A stretch of DNA of 8,523 nt from Rhodocyclaceae bacterium (GCA_018262875.1 JADFDL010000059.1:1-8523); one strand, 5' to 3'. Counted from the stretch's first letter, positions 1 to 6,471 are shown. The notes: a model not told the origin generated them from the letters alone. Translations and numbers: made by a program.

Positions 1-264
1 GAAGCGAAGGTGCACGCCTTCGAGGCGAAGGTGAACATTCCCCGGCGTGGCGCCTGCCATTTCGACCTGAAGGATTTCCGCCAGACGAAGGAACTGCCCG
101 CCATCGAACTCAGCCAGGCCAAGGGCCGCTGCATCGTGCGCGTCTGGGAACAGGGCGAGCGCGTCACGGTCGCCTTCCAGCAGTGCGAGAAAATGTGCTC
201 GGGCAATTCCTACAGCTATCTCTGGCCCATCCTCAACGACCGGCGCAAGGGTTCCTGCGCCTGA
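1..264 (+). CDS. Cys-rich small protein, upstream tandem paralog (5' end outside window)
   Basis: The reading frame is open from the first base and stops at TGA 262-264, giving 87 visible residues. It aligns without a gap, at a fixed offset of 440 nt, with the C-terminal 87 residues of the next gene. I count 60 of 87 residues identical, so the two are tandem duplicates. All five cysteines of the shared region are conserved, including the CEKMCSG motif, as are the LKDFRQTKE and WEQG blocks. By analogy with the complete neighbour, the missing N-terminus probably carries a lipoprotein signal peptide. A GTG at position 10 is the first start codon visible, but it falls inside the conserved domain and is very unlikely to be the true start. 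I do not recognise a named family, and function is unknown. Conserved cysteines suggest a disulfide-stabilised envelope protein (inference). Confidence 0.8.
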   Translation, partial: EAKVHAFEAKVNIPRRGACHFDLKDFRQTKELPAIELSQAKGRCIVRVWEQGERVTVAFQQCEKMCSGNSYSYLWPILNDRRKGSCA

Positions 265-267
265 CCC

Positions 268-271
268 GGAG
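268..271 (+). promoter_or_regulatory. Ribosome binding site of the second Cys-rich lipoprotein
   Basis: GGAG lies seven bases before ATG 279 and just after the stop of the upstream copy (262-264). It supports the 279 start over the in-frame upstream ATG at 183, which lies inside the previous gene. The spacing indicates co-transcription of the two paralogs. Confidence 0.55.
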
Positions 272-278
272 CAAAAAC

Positions 279-704
279 ATGCTGCGCAGACTCCTGCTTC
301 TCTCCTTGCTGGCCATGCTCGGCGCCTGCGCCATCCCCGAGCGGGTGACGCCCATTCCCGTCAGGGCGCTCAACGTGAAAACCGATTGCAGCTACCGCGA
401 CGAGACCGGCACCAGCGGCATGCTCAAGCTGGACGTGGCCGCGGCGCGGGTGCGCGCCTTCGAAGCAAGGATCAATTATCCGCAGCATGGCATCTGCCAC
501 TTCGTCCTGAAGGATTTTCGCCAGACGAAGGAAATGCCCGCCATCGAACTCACCCAGTTGAACGGCAGCTGCATTGTGCGCATGTGGGAACAGGGCACGC
601 GCGTCACGGTCGCCTTCCAGCAGTGCGAGAAGATGTGCTCGGGCAGCGCCTACGATCAGCTCCTGCCGATGATCTACGACCGGCGCGACGGCACCTGCGC
701 CTGA
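279..704 (+). CDS. Small Cys-rich outer-membrane-type lipoprotein (downstream tandem paralog)
   Basis: A 141-residue protein. Residues 1-16 form a lipoprotein signal: two arginines, a leucine-rich core, then the lipobox L-G-A-C with the lipidated cysteine at 17. Residue +2 is Ala, which by the usual rule directs the protein to the outer membrane. The mature part has six further cysteines (37, 73, 98, 116, 120, 140), an even number that could form three disulfides. The C-terminal 87 residues repeat the preceding gene at about 69% identity. The start at 279 was chosen because it gives a complete signal peptide and follows a GGAG site. gatB begins 12 bases after the stop, so the genes are probably translated from one message. 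I do not recognise the family. A role in the envelope is inferred only from the signal and cysteines; a link to GatB function is not implied. Confidence 0.85.
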   Translation: MLRRLLLLSLLAMLGACAIPERVTPIPVRALNVKTDCSYRDETGTSGMLKLDVAAARVRAFEARINYPQHGICHFVLKDFRQTKEMPAIELTQLNGSCIVRMWEQGTRVTVAFQQCEKMCSGSAYDQLLPMIYDRRDGTCA

Positions 705-716
705 GAGAAAGCAACC

Positions 717-2261
717 ATGGGTATCGCCAACTGGGAAATCGTCATCGGGCTGGAAACCCACGCCCAGCTCAACACCGCCTCGAAAATCTTTTCCGGCGCG
801 TCGACCGCCTTCGGCGCGGCGCCGAACACCCAGGCCTGCGCGGTGGACATCGCCCTGCCCGGCGTGCTGCCGGTGTTGAACCGCGGCGCGGTGGAACGCG
901 CCATCCGCTTCGGCCTGGCGGTGGGCGGAAAAATCGCGCCGCGCTCGGTCTTCGCGCGCAAGAATTACTTCTATCCCGACCTGCCCAAGGGTTACCAGAT
1001 CAGCCAGTTCGAGCTGCCGGTGGTCTCCGGCGGCGGCCTCCACATAAAAGTCAGTCTCCCCGACACGGCGGGCGAGAAGTTCGTCCGCCTCACCCGCGCC
1101 CATCTCGAGGAGGACGCCGGTAAATCCCTGCATGAGGATTTCCACGGCAAGACCGGCATCGACCTCAATCGCGCCGGCACGCCGCTGCTGGAGATCGTTT
1201 CCGAACCGGACATGCGCTCGTCCGCCGAGGCGGTGGCCTATGCGAAGGCGCTGCATTCGCTCGTCACATGGATCGACATCTGCGACGGCAACATGCAGGA
1301 AGGCTCCTTCCGCTGCGACGCCAACGTCTCGGTACGGCCGAAGGGCTCCACCACGCTCGGCACGCGGCGCGAGATCAAAAACCTGAATTCCTTCCGCTTC
1401 CTGCAGCAGGCGATCGACCACGAGGCCCAGTGGCAGATCAACGAGATCGAGGAAGGCCGGGCGATCCAGCAGGCCACCGTGCTGTTCGACCCAGACACGG
1501 GCGAAACGCGCGCCATGCGCTCCAAGGAGGAGGCGCACGACTACCGCTACTTCCCCGACCCCGACCTGCTACCGCTGGAAATCACGGAGGTCTGGAAGCG
1601 CGAAGTTCAAGCAAGCATGCCCCCCTTGCGCGATGATGTAATTGCCAATCTAACTGCCGTAGAGCAGCAAGCGCGAATAGATGCGGACGCCGACCTTGAT
1701 GTCAAAATAGATCGTGCAGCGCGGTGGGCTTGGGCAGAGTTGCAATATGGGTTACCGATTGCAGATGCTGAAACAATAACTGCCACAAGAGCAACTGCTG
1801 AATATTTCGGGCAATGCGTGGAAGTGGCGGGCAAATCTAATGCAAAGTTTTGCGCCAATTGGATTATCGGTGAACTTGCGGCCTCTCTCAATCGCGAGGA
1901 AAAGAACATCGGCTCAAGTCCCGTGTCTGCCAGGCAGCTGGCCGGCATGATTAAACGCATCGCCGACGGCACGCTCTCCTCGAAGCTCGCCAAGGAAGTC
2001 TTCGACGCCCTGTGGAACGGCGAGGGCAAGGATGCCGACGCAATCATCGAAGCCAGGGGGCTGAAGCAGATCTCCGACAGCGGCGCCCTGGAAAAGATCA
2101 TCGACGAGGTGCTCGCCGCCAATCCGAAGTCGGTGGAGGAATTCCGCGCCGGCAAGGAGAAGGCCTTCAACGCCTTGGTCGGCCAGGCCATGAAGGCCAC
2201 GAAGGGCAAGGGCAATCCGCAGCAGGTCAACGAACTGCTGCGGAAGAAGCTAGGCGCCTGA
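717..2261 (+). CDS. gatB: Asp-tRNA(Asn)/Glu-tRNA(Gln) amidotransferase subunit B (GatB)
   Basis: GatB is the tRNA-binding kinase subunit of cytoplasmic GatCAB. It phosphorylates the mischarged Asp or Glu on tRNA, which is then amidated with ammonia supplied by GatA. Family blocks in order: [19 protein letters not shown] (11-29), PGVLPVLN (48-55), [20 protein letters not shown] (80-99), HLEEDAGKS (129-137), [12 protein letters not shown] (154-165), [19 protein letters not shown] (190-208), [10 protein letters not shown] (219-228), and [16 protein letters not shown] (274-289). The C-terminal tRNA-binding tail follows (about 400-514). At 514 residues it is about 30 longer than usual. The excess lies near residues 305-343, inside a segment (nt about 1606-1925) with low GC and foreign codon use, yet the frame stays open and the GatB blocks resume after it. 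gatA and gatC are not in the window; they may lie to the left, beyond the lipoprotein pair. A GAGAAAG-like site precedes the ATG. Confidence 0.97.
   Translation: MGIANWEIVIGLETHAQLNTASKIFSGASTAFGAAPNTQACAVDIALPGVLPVLNRGAVERAIRFGLAVGGKIAPRSVFARKNYFYPDLPKGYQISQFELPVVSGGGLHIKVSLPDTAGEKFVRLTRAHLEEDAGKSLHEDFHGKTGIDLNRAGTPLLEIVSEPDMRSSAEAVAYAKALHSLVTWIDICDGNMQEGSFRCDANVSVRPKGSTTLGTRREIKNLNSFRFLQQAIDHEAQWQINEIEEGRAIQQATVLFDPDTGETRAMRSKEEAHDYRYFPDPDLLPLEITEVWKREVQASMPPLRDDVIANLTAVEQQARIDADADLDVKIDRAARWAWAELQYGLPIADAETITATRATAEYFGQCVEVAGKSNAKFCANWIIGELAASLNREEKNIGSSPVSARQLAGMIKRIADGTLSSKLAKEVFDALWNGEGKDADAIIEARGLKQISDSGALEKIIDEVLAANPKSVEEFRAGKEKAFNALVGQAMKATKGKGNPQQVNELLRKKLGA
1606..1925 (+). other. 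Low-GC mosaic tract with extra residues inside gatB
   Basis: Positions 1621-1920 are 152/300 G+C (51%), and 1741-1860 only 45%, against 68% in 1501-1560 and 65% in 1981-2040. Codons rare elsewhere in the window cluster here: ATA three times, AGA, TTA, CTA, and several GTA and GCA. The encoded residues (about 298-403) include roughly 28 residues more than the usual GatB spacing between the MPPL-type and YGLP-type motifs. They also include conserved GatB sequence such as [13 protein letters not shown]. The simplest reading is replacement by recombination from a divergent gatB rather than insertion of an unrelated element: no flanking direct repeats or inverted ends were seen. The edges are approximate. 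Confidence 0.6.
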
Positions 2262-2903
2262 CACCGACAGCGCGATCAGCAGTTGCGCCGCCCAGTAGGT
2301 CGCCAGCGTCACCGCGCGCGCGGCGCGGAAATGCCGGCGGAAGCGGTCGATCGCCAGCACCGCATCCGACACGACGAACAGCCCTGCGCCAATCGCAGCC
2401 GCCAGCGCCACAGCGCTGCCCAAGGCATGCCAGCGTTCCACTGCCTGGCCTGCCATGACGGCGATCACGACAACATAGAGTGTCACCGGCGCGCGCAAGG
2501 CCGGCTTCAGGCCCGGCCAGATCAGCGCCACCACCATCCCGCCCGCCGCAAAATATGGCAGCCATAACAACGGCTTGCCGGCAAACGACACCCCGATGCC
2601 GAATGCCCAGACGTAGCACAGGTGGGCGACGAGGAAGCTTGCCAACCCGGCGACGAAGCGATCGCGCGGCAGCATGAGGAAGACGTCTCCGGCTGTGGAG
2701 AACAACAGGCCGGCGGCGACCGCCCATTGATACTCGGGCCGGGCCGGAGACAGGGAAAGGGCCAGCGCCAGAATCAGCAGCGTGGCCAGCGGCTTGAAGG
2801 CGTAGACCTGCCAGCGCCGGGATTCCTCAAGATAGTGGGCGCGGATCGCCAGAATGGCGGCAATAACGGCGGAGACGGCCAGAACGGATTGGAGGGGCGG
2901 CAT
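2250..2903 (-). CDS. YhhN/TMEM86 family membrane protein, putative lysoplasmalogenase
   Basis: A 217-residue integral membrane protein with about eight hydrophobic segments (near 5-20, 37-52, 60-78, 85-102, 112-128, 139-152, 160-178, 198-214). It carries the signatures of the YhhN family: [10 protein letters not shown] (69-78), [11 protein letters not shown] (91-101), [13 protein letters not shown] (176-188) and [11 protein letters not shown] near the end. Characterised members (mammalian TMEM86B, Legionella YhhN) cleave the vinyl-ether bond of lysoplasmalogens. The substrate here is inferred, and bacteria without plasmalogens also carry the family. Length matches the family. The start ATG at 2903 sits 11 nt after the stop of the upstream coiled-coil gene, so it is the third gene of the pyrE unit; the frame is open further upstream but that part is the other gene's shadow. 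Its last 12 nt overlap the end of convergent gatB. Confidence 0.88.
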   Translation of the reverse strand: MPPLQSVLAVSAVIAAILAIRAHYLEESRRWQVYAFKPLATLLILALALSLSPARPEYQWAVAAGLLFSTAGDVFLMLPRDRFVAGLASFLVAHLCYVWAFGIGVSFAGKPLLWLPYFAAGGMVVALIWPGLKPALRAPVTLYVVVIAVMAGQAVERWHALGSAVALAAAIGAGLFVVSDAVLAIDRFRRHFRAARAVTLATYWAAQLLIALSVSGA

Positions 2904-2914
2904 CTCAGCCGGGG

Positions 2915-3595
2915 TCAGCGCGGTCTCGAATCGGCGCCCGCAGGTCCCTGAGCCGTGGCGCCGGTTCCGCCCGCGGCCTTCTTTTTCGTCAGTTCCCGAT
3001 AACGCGTTTTCTCTTCCTCGTAACGGGCCCTGACGGCGCCGATTTCCTTCTGCCTGCCGTCGATGGCCGCTTGCTGCGCCTTCATCTCGATTTCGTTGTC
3101 GCGCATCTGCGACTGCAACTGCGGCGGCATGGGTTTTTTCTTGTAGAACTCCGCCTCGGTATCGAGCTGTTGCTTGCGCTTGGCCAGCTCGTCCTGCTTC
3201 ACCCGCAAACCATCGATGGCCTTCTCGATATCGGCGACGGTGCGATCCCGCACGTAATCGATATCCTGCTCGGTGGCATAGGTGGCAAGCAGGGCACGGT
3301 TCCTGCGATCCTGCTCCAGCCGCCTGGCTTCCTCTTCCTTGGCCTTTTTGGCGTCTGCCTCTTTCTGTGCGCGTTGTTCTGCGGTGAGCGGCGCATCGAT
3401 GCGCCTGGTCGTCACGCCCTGCGCGTTGATCTCGCGATAGGCACGGCCGTAGCATTGCTTCGGCAGCACATCGGAACACGTCTGTTTGCCGCCGTCGTCG
3501 GTACAGCAATAGGTCGTGCGCCCCTGCGCCGCCGCCGGTGCCGGAAACGTCGCGACGCTGGATAGCAACAAGGCGGAGCCAAGCCTTAGCATCAT
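2915..3595 (-). CDS. Secreted DUF4124-like protein with long coiled coil
   Basis: A 226-residue protein. Residues 1-24 form a Sec signal peptide, with likely cleavage near the AAAQ at 22-24. A short cysteine-containing segment ([14 protein letters not shown], 29-42, and C48) resembles the start of DUF4124 domains, which typically read Y-x-C-x-D-x-x-G. From about 70 to 206 the chain is highly charged, rich in K, E, R, Q and A, and expected to be helical coiled coil. The tail is low-complexity Gly/Ala/Pro. Location is therefore periplasmic. The start ATG overlaps the TGA of pyrE as ATGA (3595-3592), which implies translational coupling; a second ATG follows immediately. Function is unknown. Similar secreted coiled-coil proteins are common in betaproteobacteria but generally uncharacterised. 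Confidence 0.85.
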   Translation of the reverse strand: MMLRLGSALLLSSVATFPAPAAAQGRTTYCCTDDGGKQTCSDVLPKQCYGRAYREINAQGVTTRRIDAPLTAEQRAQKEADAKKAKEEEARRLEQDRRNRALLATYATEQDIDYVRDRTVADIEKAIDGLRVKQDELAKRKQQLDTEAEFYKKKPMPPQLQSQMRDNEIEMKAQQAAIDGRQKEIGAVRARYEEEKTRYRELTKKKAAGGTGATAQGPAGADSRPR

Positions 3596-4233
3596 TGTTT
3601 TATTCCGTATTGTTGTCGGTATCGGAGTACCGCCTGCAAATTCTGCGCCAGTTCCGCCCTGCCGCCAAGATAGGCCAGCAAGTCGTCCAAAGTCGCCACC
3701 GCCACGACCGGGATGCCGTAAGCCTTCTGCACCTCCTGTACGGCAGAAAGCTCGCCCAGGCCACGCTCCATGCGGTCAAGCGCAATGACGACCCCGCAAG
3801 GGGTGGCGCCAGCGGCGCGGATCGATTCCACCGACTCGCGCACCGAGGTGCCGGCCGAGATGACATCGTCAACAATCAGTACCCGCCCGGCCAGCGGGGC
3901 GCCGATCAGCGTGCCCCCCTCGCCATGGTCCTTGGCTTCCTTCCGGTTGAAGCAATACGGCAGATTGCGCCCTTTTTGAGCCAGGGCGATGGCGGTTCCG
4001 GCCGCCAGCGGAATCCCCTTGTAGGCCGGCCCGAACAGCATGTCGCAGGGCAACGCCGAGTCGAGGATGGCGCGGGCATAGAACCCGGTCAGCCGGTTGA
4101 GCGAAGCGCCGTCGCTGAACAGCCCGGCATTGAAAAAATACGGGCTCAGCCGGCCCGCCTTGGTCTTGAACTCGCCGAAGCGCAATACCCCCGTCTCGAC
4201 CGCAAAAGCAATGAACTCCCCGCTACAATCCAT
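3592..4233 (-). CDS. pyrE: Orotate phosphoribosyltransferase
   Basis: PyrE joins orotate to PRPP to give orotidine 5'-monophosphate, the fifth step of de novo pyrimidine synthesis, in the cytoplasm as a dimer. The 213-residue product equals the length I recall for E. coli PyrE and resembles it throughout: [20 protein letters not shown] (17-36), FGPAYKGIP (67-75), [17 protein letters not shown] (91-107, the mobile catalytic loop) and the PRPP-binding loop [13 protein letters not shown] (118-130). The ATG at 4233 was chosen over the upstream in-frame TTG at 4257 because it gives the family length and follows a purine-rich GGGGAA. It is divergent from exoA with 23 nt between start codons. Its stop overlaps the next start, so it leads an apparent three-gene unit. 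Confidence 0.97.
   Translation of the reverse strand: MDCSGEFIAFAVETGVLRFGEFKTKAGRLSPYFFNAGLFSDGASLNRLTGFYARAILDSALPCDMLFGPAYKGIPLAAGTAIALAQKGRNLPYCFNRKEAKDHGEGGTLIGAPLAGRVLIVDDVISAGTSVRESVESIRAAGATPCGVVIALDRMERGLGELSAVQEVQKAYGIPVVAVATLDDLLAYLGGRAELAQNLQAVLRYRQQYGIKQ
4224..4229 (+). promoter_or_regulatory. Candidate -10 box for exodeoxyribonuclease III gene
   Basis: TACAAT, one mismatch from the sigma-70 consensus TATAAT, lies just inside the 5' end of the opposing pyrE gene. It would put the transcription start near 4236, about 21 nt before the exoA ATG. No convincing -35 hexamer occurs 16-18 nt upstream, so the call rests on the -10 and its position alone. Confidence 0.35.
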
Positions 4234-4256
4234 GTTCCCCGCCCGGACAATCCGCA

Positions 4257-5042
4257 ATGCTGCGTATCATAACCCTGAACCTGAACGGCATCCGCTCGGC
4301 CGCCCGCAAGGGTTTCTTCGACTGGCTCGATCGCCAGGAGGCCGACATCGTCTGCCTGCAGGAACTCAAGGCCCAGGCCGGCGATATGAGCCTTCAATTC
4401 CTCAAGCCCGGGAGCCTTTACGGTTACTTCCATTACGCCGAAAAGAAGGGCTACAGCGGGGTCGGCCTTTACAGCCGGCGCCAGCCCGACCAGGTCATCG
4501 AGGGATTCGGCATTCCCGAGTTCGATGCCGAGGGGCGCTATATCGAGGCGGTGTTCGGCACGCTGTCCATCGTTTCACTCTACCTGCCTTCCGGCTCCTC
4601 GTCGCCCGAGCGACAGGAAGCGAAATTCCGCTTCCTCGGGCATTTCCGGCGCCACCTGGAACGACTCCGGCGTTGCGGCCGGGAGGTCCTCCTGTGCGGG
4701 GACTGGAATATCGCCCATAAGGAAATCGACCTCAGGAACTGGAAAGGCAATCTGAAGAACTCCGGATTCCTGCCGGAAGAGCGCGCCTGGATGGACGAAG
4801 TATTCGGCCCGGTCGGGTTCGTCGACGCATACCGGAATCTGCACCCGGAGGCGGAAGGGGAGGCCTACACTTGGTGGTCGAACCGCGGCCAGGCCCGCGC
4901 AAAAAATGTCGGCTGGCGCATCGACTACCACATCGCCACCCCCGATCTGGCCGCCGCCGCATGTCGGGCGGCGGTCTACAAGGAGACTTGGTTCTCCGAT
5001 CACGCTCCCCTGATCATCGATTACGATTATGACGCCGGTTGA
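4257..5042 (+). CDS. xth: Exodeoxyribonuclease III / AP endonuclease (ExoA/Xth family)
   Basis: A 261-residue Mg-dependent nuclease of base-excision repair that cuts 5' of abasic sites and degrades 3' ends of duplex DNA. Catalytic blocks of the EEP fold are all present: [11 protein letters not shown] with Asn10, CLQELK with Glu36, SLYLPSG with Tyr109, [19 protein letters not shown] with Asp149 and Asn151, [12 protein letters not shown] with Asp223, and the terminal [11 protein letters not shown] with Asp248 and His249. Length is close to E. coli Xth. The ATG at 4257 gives an N-terminus starting directly with the first beta strand, as in the family. It is transcribed away from pyrE with very little space between. 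A short GC hairpin spans its stop codon. No missing residue or sign of decay was seen. Confidence 0.97.
   Translation: MLRIITLNLNGIRSAARKGFFDWLDRQEADIVCLQELKAQAGDMSLQFLKPGSLYGYFHYAEKKGYSGVGLYSRRQPDQVIEGFGIPEFDAEGRYIEAVFGTLSIVSLYLPSGSSSPERQEAKFRFLGHFRRHLERLRRCGREVLLCGDWNIAHKEIDLRNWKGNLKNSGFLPEERAWMDEVFGPVGFVDAYRNLHPEAEGEAYTWWSNRGQARAKNVGWRIDYHIATPDLAAAACRAAVYKETWFSDHAPLIIDYDYDAG
4266..4271 (-). promoter_or_regulatory. Candidate -10 box for pyrE
   Basis: On the minus strand this reads TATGAT, one mismatch from consensus. It lies inside the first codons of exoA and would give a leader of about 25 nt before the pyrE ATG at 4233. No good -35 was found, so confidence is low. A pyrE attenuator with a uridine tract, as in enteric bacteria, is not visible. 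Confidence 0.28.
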
Positions 5043-5048
5043 CCGGCG
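5033..5048 (+). terminator. Short GC hairpin across the exodeoxyribonuclease III stop codon
   Basis: CGCCGG (5033-5038) and CCGGCG (5043-5048) form a perfect 6-bp stem around a TTGA loop that contains the TGA stop. Only three T residues follow, so as an intrinsic terminator it is weak. It could instead be chance in GC-rich sequence or a 3'-end stabilising element. Confidence 0.3.
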
Positions 5049-5049
5049 G

Positions 5050-5100
5050 ATTTGCCATGGGCCGCGAAAATCGGTAGCCTTCCATTGGAATATTTGCCAT
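5050..5100 (+). repeat. Pair of 9-bp direct repeats ATTTGCCAT upstream of the DUF883 gene
   Basis: ATTTGCCAT occurs at 5050-5058 and 5092-5100, spaced exactly 42 bp start to start (about four helical turns), in the 77-bp gap before the DUF883 gene. A small palindrome TCCA-T-TGGA (5081-5089) lies between. This gap is the only place for a promoter of the downstream cassette, so a regulator site is possible. Chance cannot be excluded. No convincing -35/-10 pair was found. Confidence 0.4.
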
Positions 5101-5119
5101 TCACGCGGAGAGATGAACC

Positions 5120-5431
5120 ATGCCCGAAATGACTGAAGTTAACAAGCAAAAGCTCATCGCCGACCTCAAGGTCGTCGTCGCCGATGCCGAGGAAATTTTC
5201 AAGGCCACCGCCGGACAGGCGGGCGAGAAAATGGCCGATCTGCGCGCCAAGCTGCAGGACCACCTGATCAGCGCCCGCCAGAACCTGGTCGATGCGCAAG
5301 CCGCCGCCCTGGAAAGGACCAAGGAAGTCGCGCGCGCGACCGACGACTACGTGCACGACAACCCCTGGCGTTCGATCGGCATCGCCGGCGGCATCGGTTT
5401 CATCGTCGGCCTGCTCATCGGCCGCCGCTGA
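5120..5431 (+). CDS. ElaB/YqjD/DUF883 family membrane-anchored protein
   Basis: A 103-residue protein with the family layout: a charged amphipathic helical region (1-75, rich in A, K, E and D), the conserved DDYVHDNPWRSIGIAGG block (75-91), and one C-terminal membrane helix with glycine-zipper spacing ending in GRR. E. coli members (YqjD, ElaB, YgaM) are tail-anchored inner-membrane proteins. They bind ribosomes through the N-terminal region and accumulate in stationary phase. Ribosome binding here is inferred from family. A GGAGAG site seven bases before the ATG fixes the start, clearly the strongest ribosome site in this cassette. It is the first of four same-strand genes, with 14 nt to the next. 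Confidence 0.93.
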   Translation: MPEMTEVNKQKLIADLKVVVADAEEIFKATAGQAGEKMADLRAKLQDHLISARQNLVDAQAAALERTKEVARATDDYVHDNPWRSIGIAGGIGFIVGLLIGRR

Positions 5432-5445
5432 CCGCTCCCCGAAGC

Positions 5446-5844
5446 ATGGAACCCGCACCGGGCAAAAGCCTGGGTTCGCGGCTGCGCAGCTATGCAGCCG
5501 ACACGCTGGGCATCCTGCAAACCCGGCTGGAACTCCTTTCAACCGAATTTCAGGAGGAAAAGCTTCGCCTCGGCATGCTGCTGGGCTATGCCGCGGCGGG
5601 GTTTTTCTTTCTTGGCTTCGGCATTGTCCTGCTGGCGCTGTTCCTCACGGTGCTGCTGTGGGACAGCCACCGCCTGCTGGCACTGGGCGTGTTCACCGCC
5701 GTGTTCCTTGCCATCGGCATCCTGGCGGCGCTGGCCGCCGCCCGCATCGGGCGCCAGGGATCGCGCCTGTTCGCCGCCAGCATCGCCGAACTGGCGCAGG
5801 ATCGCGAGATGATCCGGCCGGACGATGAATCCGAAAAACGTTGA
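5446..5844 (+). CDS. YqjE-like / phage-holin-family (DUF1469) inner-membrane protein
   Basis: A 132-residue protein. An N-terminal amphipathic stretch (10-42) contains YAADTLGILQTRLELLSTEF, typical of the family. Two hydrophobic segments follow (about 45-70 and 78-99), then a charged tail. The name holin superfamily III reflects sequence classification only; there are no phage genes around. Placement after a DUF883 gene and before a YqjK-like gene mirrors the yqjD-yqjE-yqjK order of E. coli. This supports the assignment and suggests a joint role at the inner membrane. No strong Shine-Dalgarno precedes the ATG, so translation may depend on the upstream gene 14 nt away. The end overlaps the next gene by 20 nt. 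Confidence 0.88.
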   Translation: MEPAPGKSLGSRLRSYAADTLGILQTRLELLSTEFQEEKLRLGMLLGYAAAGFFFLGFGIVLLALFLTVLLWDSHRLLALGVFTAVFLAIGILAALAAARIGRQGSRLFAASIAELAQDREMIRPDDESEKR

Positions 5845-6127
5845 GCTGGCACTGAAGAGGCAACGTCTTCAGTTGCAGGCGGCGGCCCAGCGCGTCATGA
5901 TCATGCAGGCGATCGAGTCGGCCGCCCCCGCCTTCGGCGCCGCAGAAAAAGTCCGCTCCGGCTTGCGTTGGGCCAAGGCCCATCCGGAATGGCTGGCCGG
6001 CATCGGCGTTGCCCTCCTCGTCGCCCGGCCGCGCGCCTTCTTCCGCTGGGCAAAGCGCGGCTTCTTCGTCTGGCGATCGCTGCACCGGCTGCGCGGCGCC
6101 GTCGAATCGATCCTGCCTGCGCGCTGA
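5825..6127 (+). CDS. YqjK-like small membrane-associated protein
   Basis: A 100-residue basic protein. Residues 1-30 form a charged helix (KNVELALKRQRLQLQAAAQR), comparable with YqjK, which begins with a similar Arg/Gln/Leu-rich helix. A hydrophobic stretch (about 57-67) and an aromatic/basic patch (FFRWAKRGFFVWR, 71-83) suggest association with the membrane. The ATG at 5825 lies within the end of the preceding gene, a 20-nt overlap that implies coupled translation. The assignment rests on gene order and general sequence character more than a strict motif. Function is unknown even in E. coli. Confidence 0.8.
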   Translation: MNPKNVELALKRQRLQLQAAAQRVMIMQAIESAAPAFGAAEKVRSGLRWAKAHPEWLAGIGVALLVARPRAFFRWAKRGFFVWRSLHRLRGAVESILPAR

Positions 6128-6132
6128 CCGCC

Positions 6133-6471
6133 ATGCCGCAGCATCCGCAAGGCGGAGGGCGCCCCGTTGAAGCAACTGCCCGCGGCAGCCAACGTCATCG
6201 CCTCCGTTTCGTACACCACATGCTTGAGGCACAAAAGCGGGAGCGCGACCATGTCCTGCGCGCAGTGCTCAAGGCAAAAGGCCTGATGCCGCTGCTGATG
6301 AAGCAGCGCAACGGCGACCGCTGGACCACCGGCGAACGCCAGGAACTGAAGGAACAGTTGAATGCGCTGTCGCAGATCTCGCCTTACCTGGTCGCCTTGG
6401 CCGTGCCCGGATCCATGCTGATGCTGCCCGTGCTGGCCTGGTGGCTGGATCGCCGGCGTGGCCGGCGCTGA
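6133..6471 (+). CDS. Small protein with LETM1-like C-terminal membrane segment
   Basis: The C-terminal half reads as a charged helix (QKRERDHVLRAVLKAKG), a WTTGERQELKEQLNAL stretch, then SPYLVALAVPGSMLMLPVLAWWLD and a basic end RRRGRR. The Pro-Gly-containing hydrophobic segment after a helix resembles the membrane-proximal part of LETM1-type proteins, but the similarity is short and the assignment tentative. From the ATG at 6133 the product has 112 residues. An alternative ATG at 6220 would give 83 residues starting MLEAQKRERD. GC at third codon positions is lower between the two starts (17 of 29) than after 6220, which weakly favours the shorter form, while 6133 sits only 5 nt after the YqjK-like stop. 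Neither start has a clear ribosome site. It is the last gene of the cassette, ending 6 nt from the convergent ampG. Confidence 0.7.
   Translation: MPQHPQGGGRPVEATARGSQRHRLRFVHHMLEAQKRERDHVLRAVLKAKGLMPLLMKQRNGDRWTTGERQELKEQLNALSQISPYLVALAVPGSMLMLPVLAWWLDRRRGRR

Noticed and set aside
183..704. Longer version of the second lipoprotein starting at ATG 183
   Set aside because: It would overlap the upstream paralog by 82 nt and bury the lipoprotein signal peptide inside the protein. ATG 279 has a GGAG site and an exact signal.
216..1538. Long minus-strand open frame (440 codons) opposite gatB
   Set aside because: The translation is low-complexity, rich in R, A, G, H and D, as expected for the antisense of a high-GC gene. 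The plus strand encodes unmistakable GatB.
1600..1930. Intein, insertion sequence or group II intron as the cause of the gatB anomaly
   Set aside because: The tract is too short, lacks transposase or splicing motifs, terminal inverted repeats and target duplications, and contains normal GatB sequence. Recombination fits better.
2250..3509. Fusion-like long frame joining the YhhN gene with sequence upstream
   Set aside because: The upstream part is out of frame with the DUF4124-like gene on the same strand and looks like a shadow. The family-length start is 2903.
3592..4257. pyrE extended to a TTG at 4257
   Set aside because: It adds eight residues not seen in the family and would abut the exoA start. 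ATG 4233 gives the 213 residues expected for PyrE.
5446..5844. Prophage remnant, because the product belongs to a holin-named family
   Set aside because: The name comes from a superfamily classification. The neighbours are YqjD- and YqjK-like genes and no phage gene, lysin or integrase is present.
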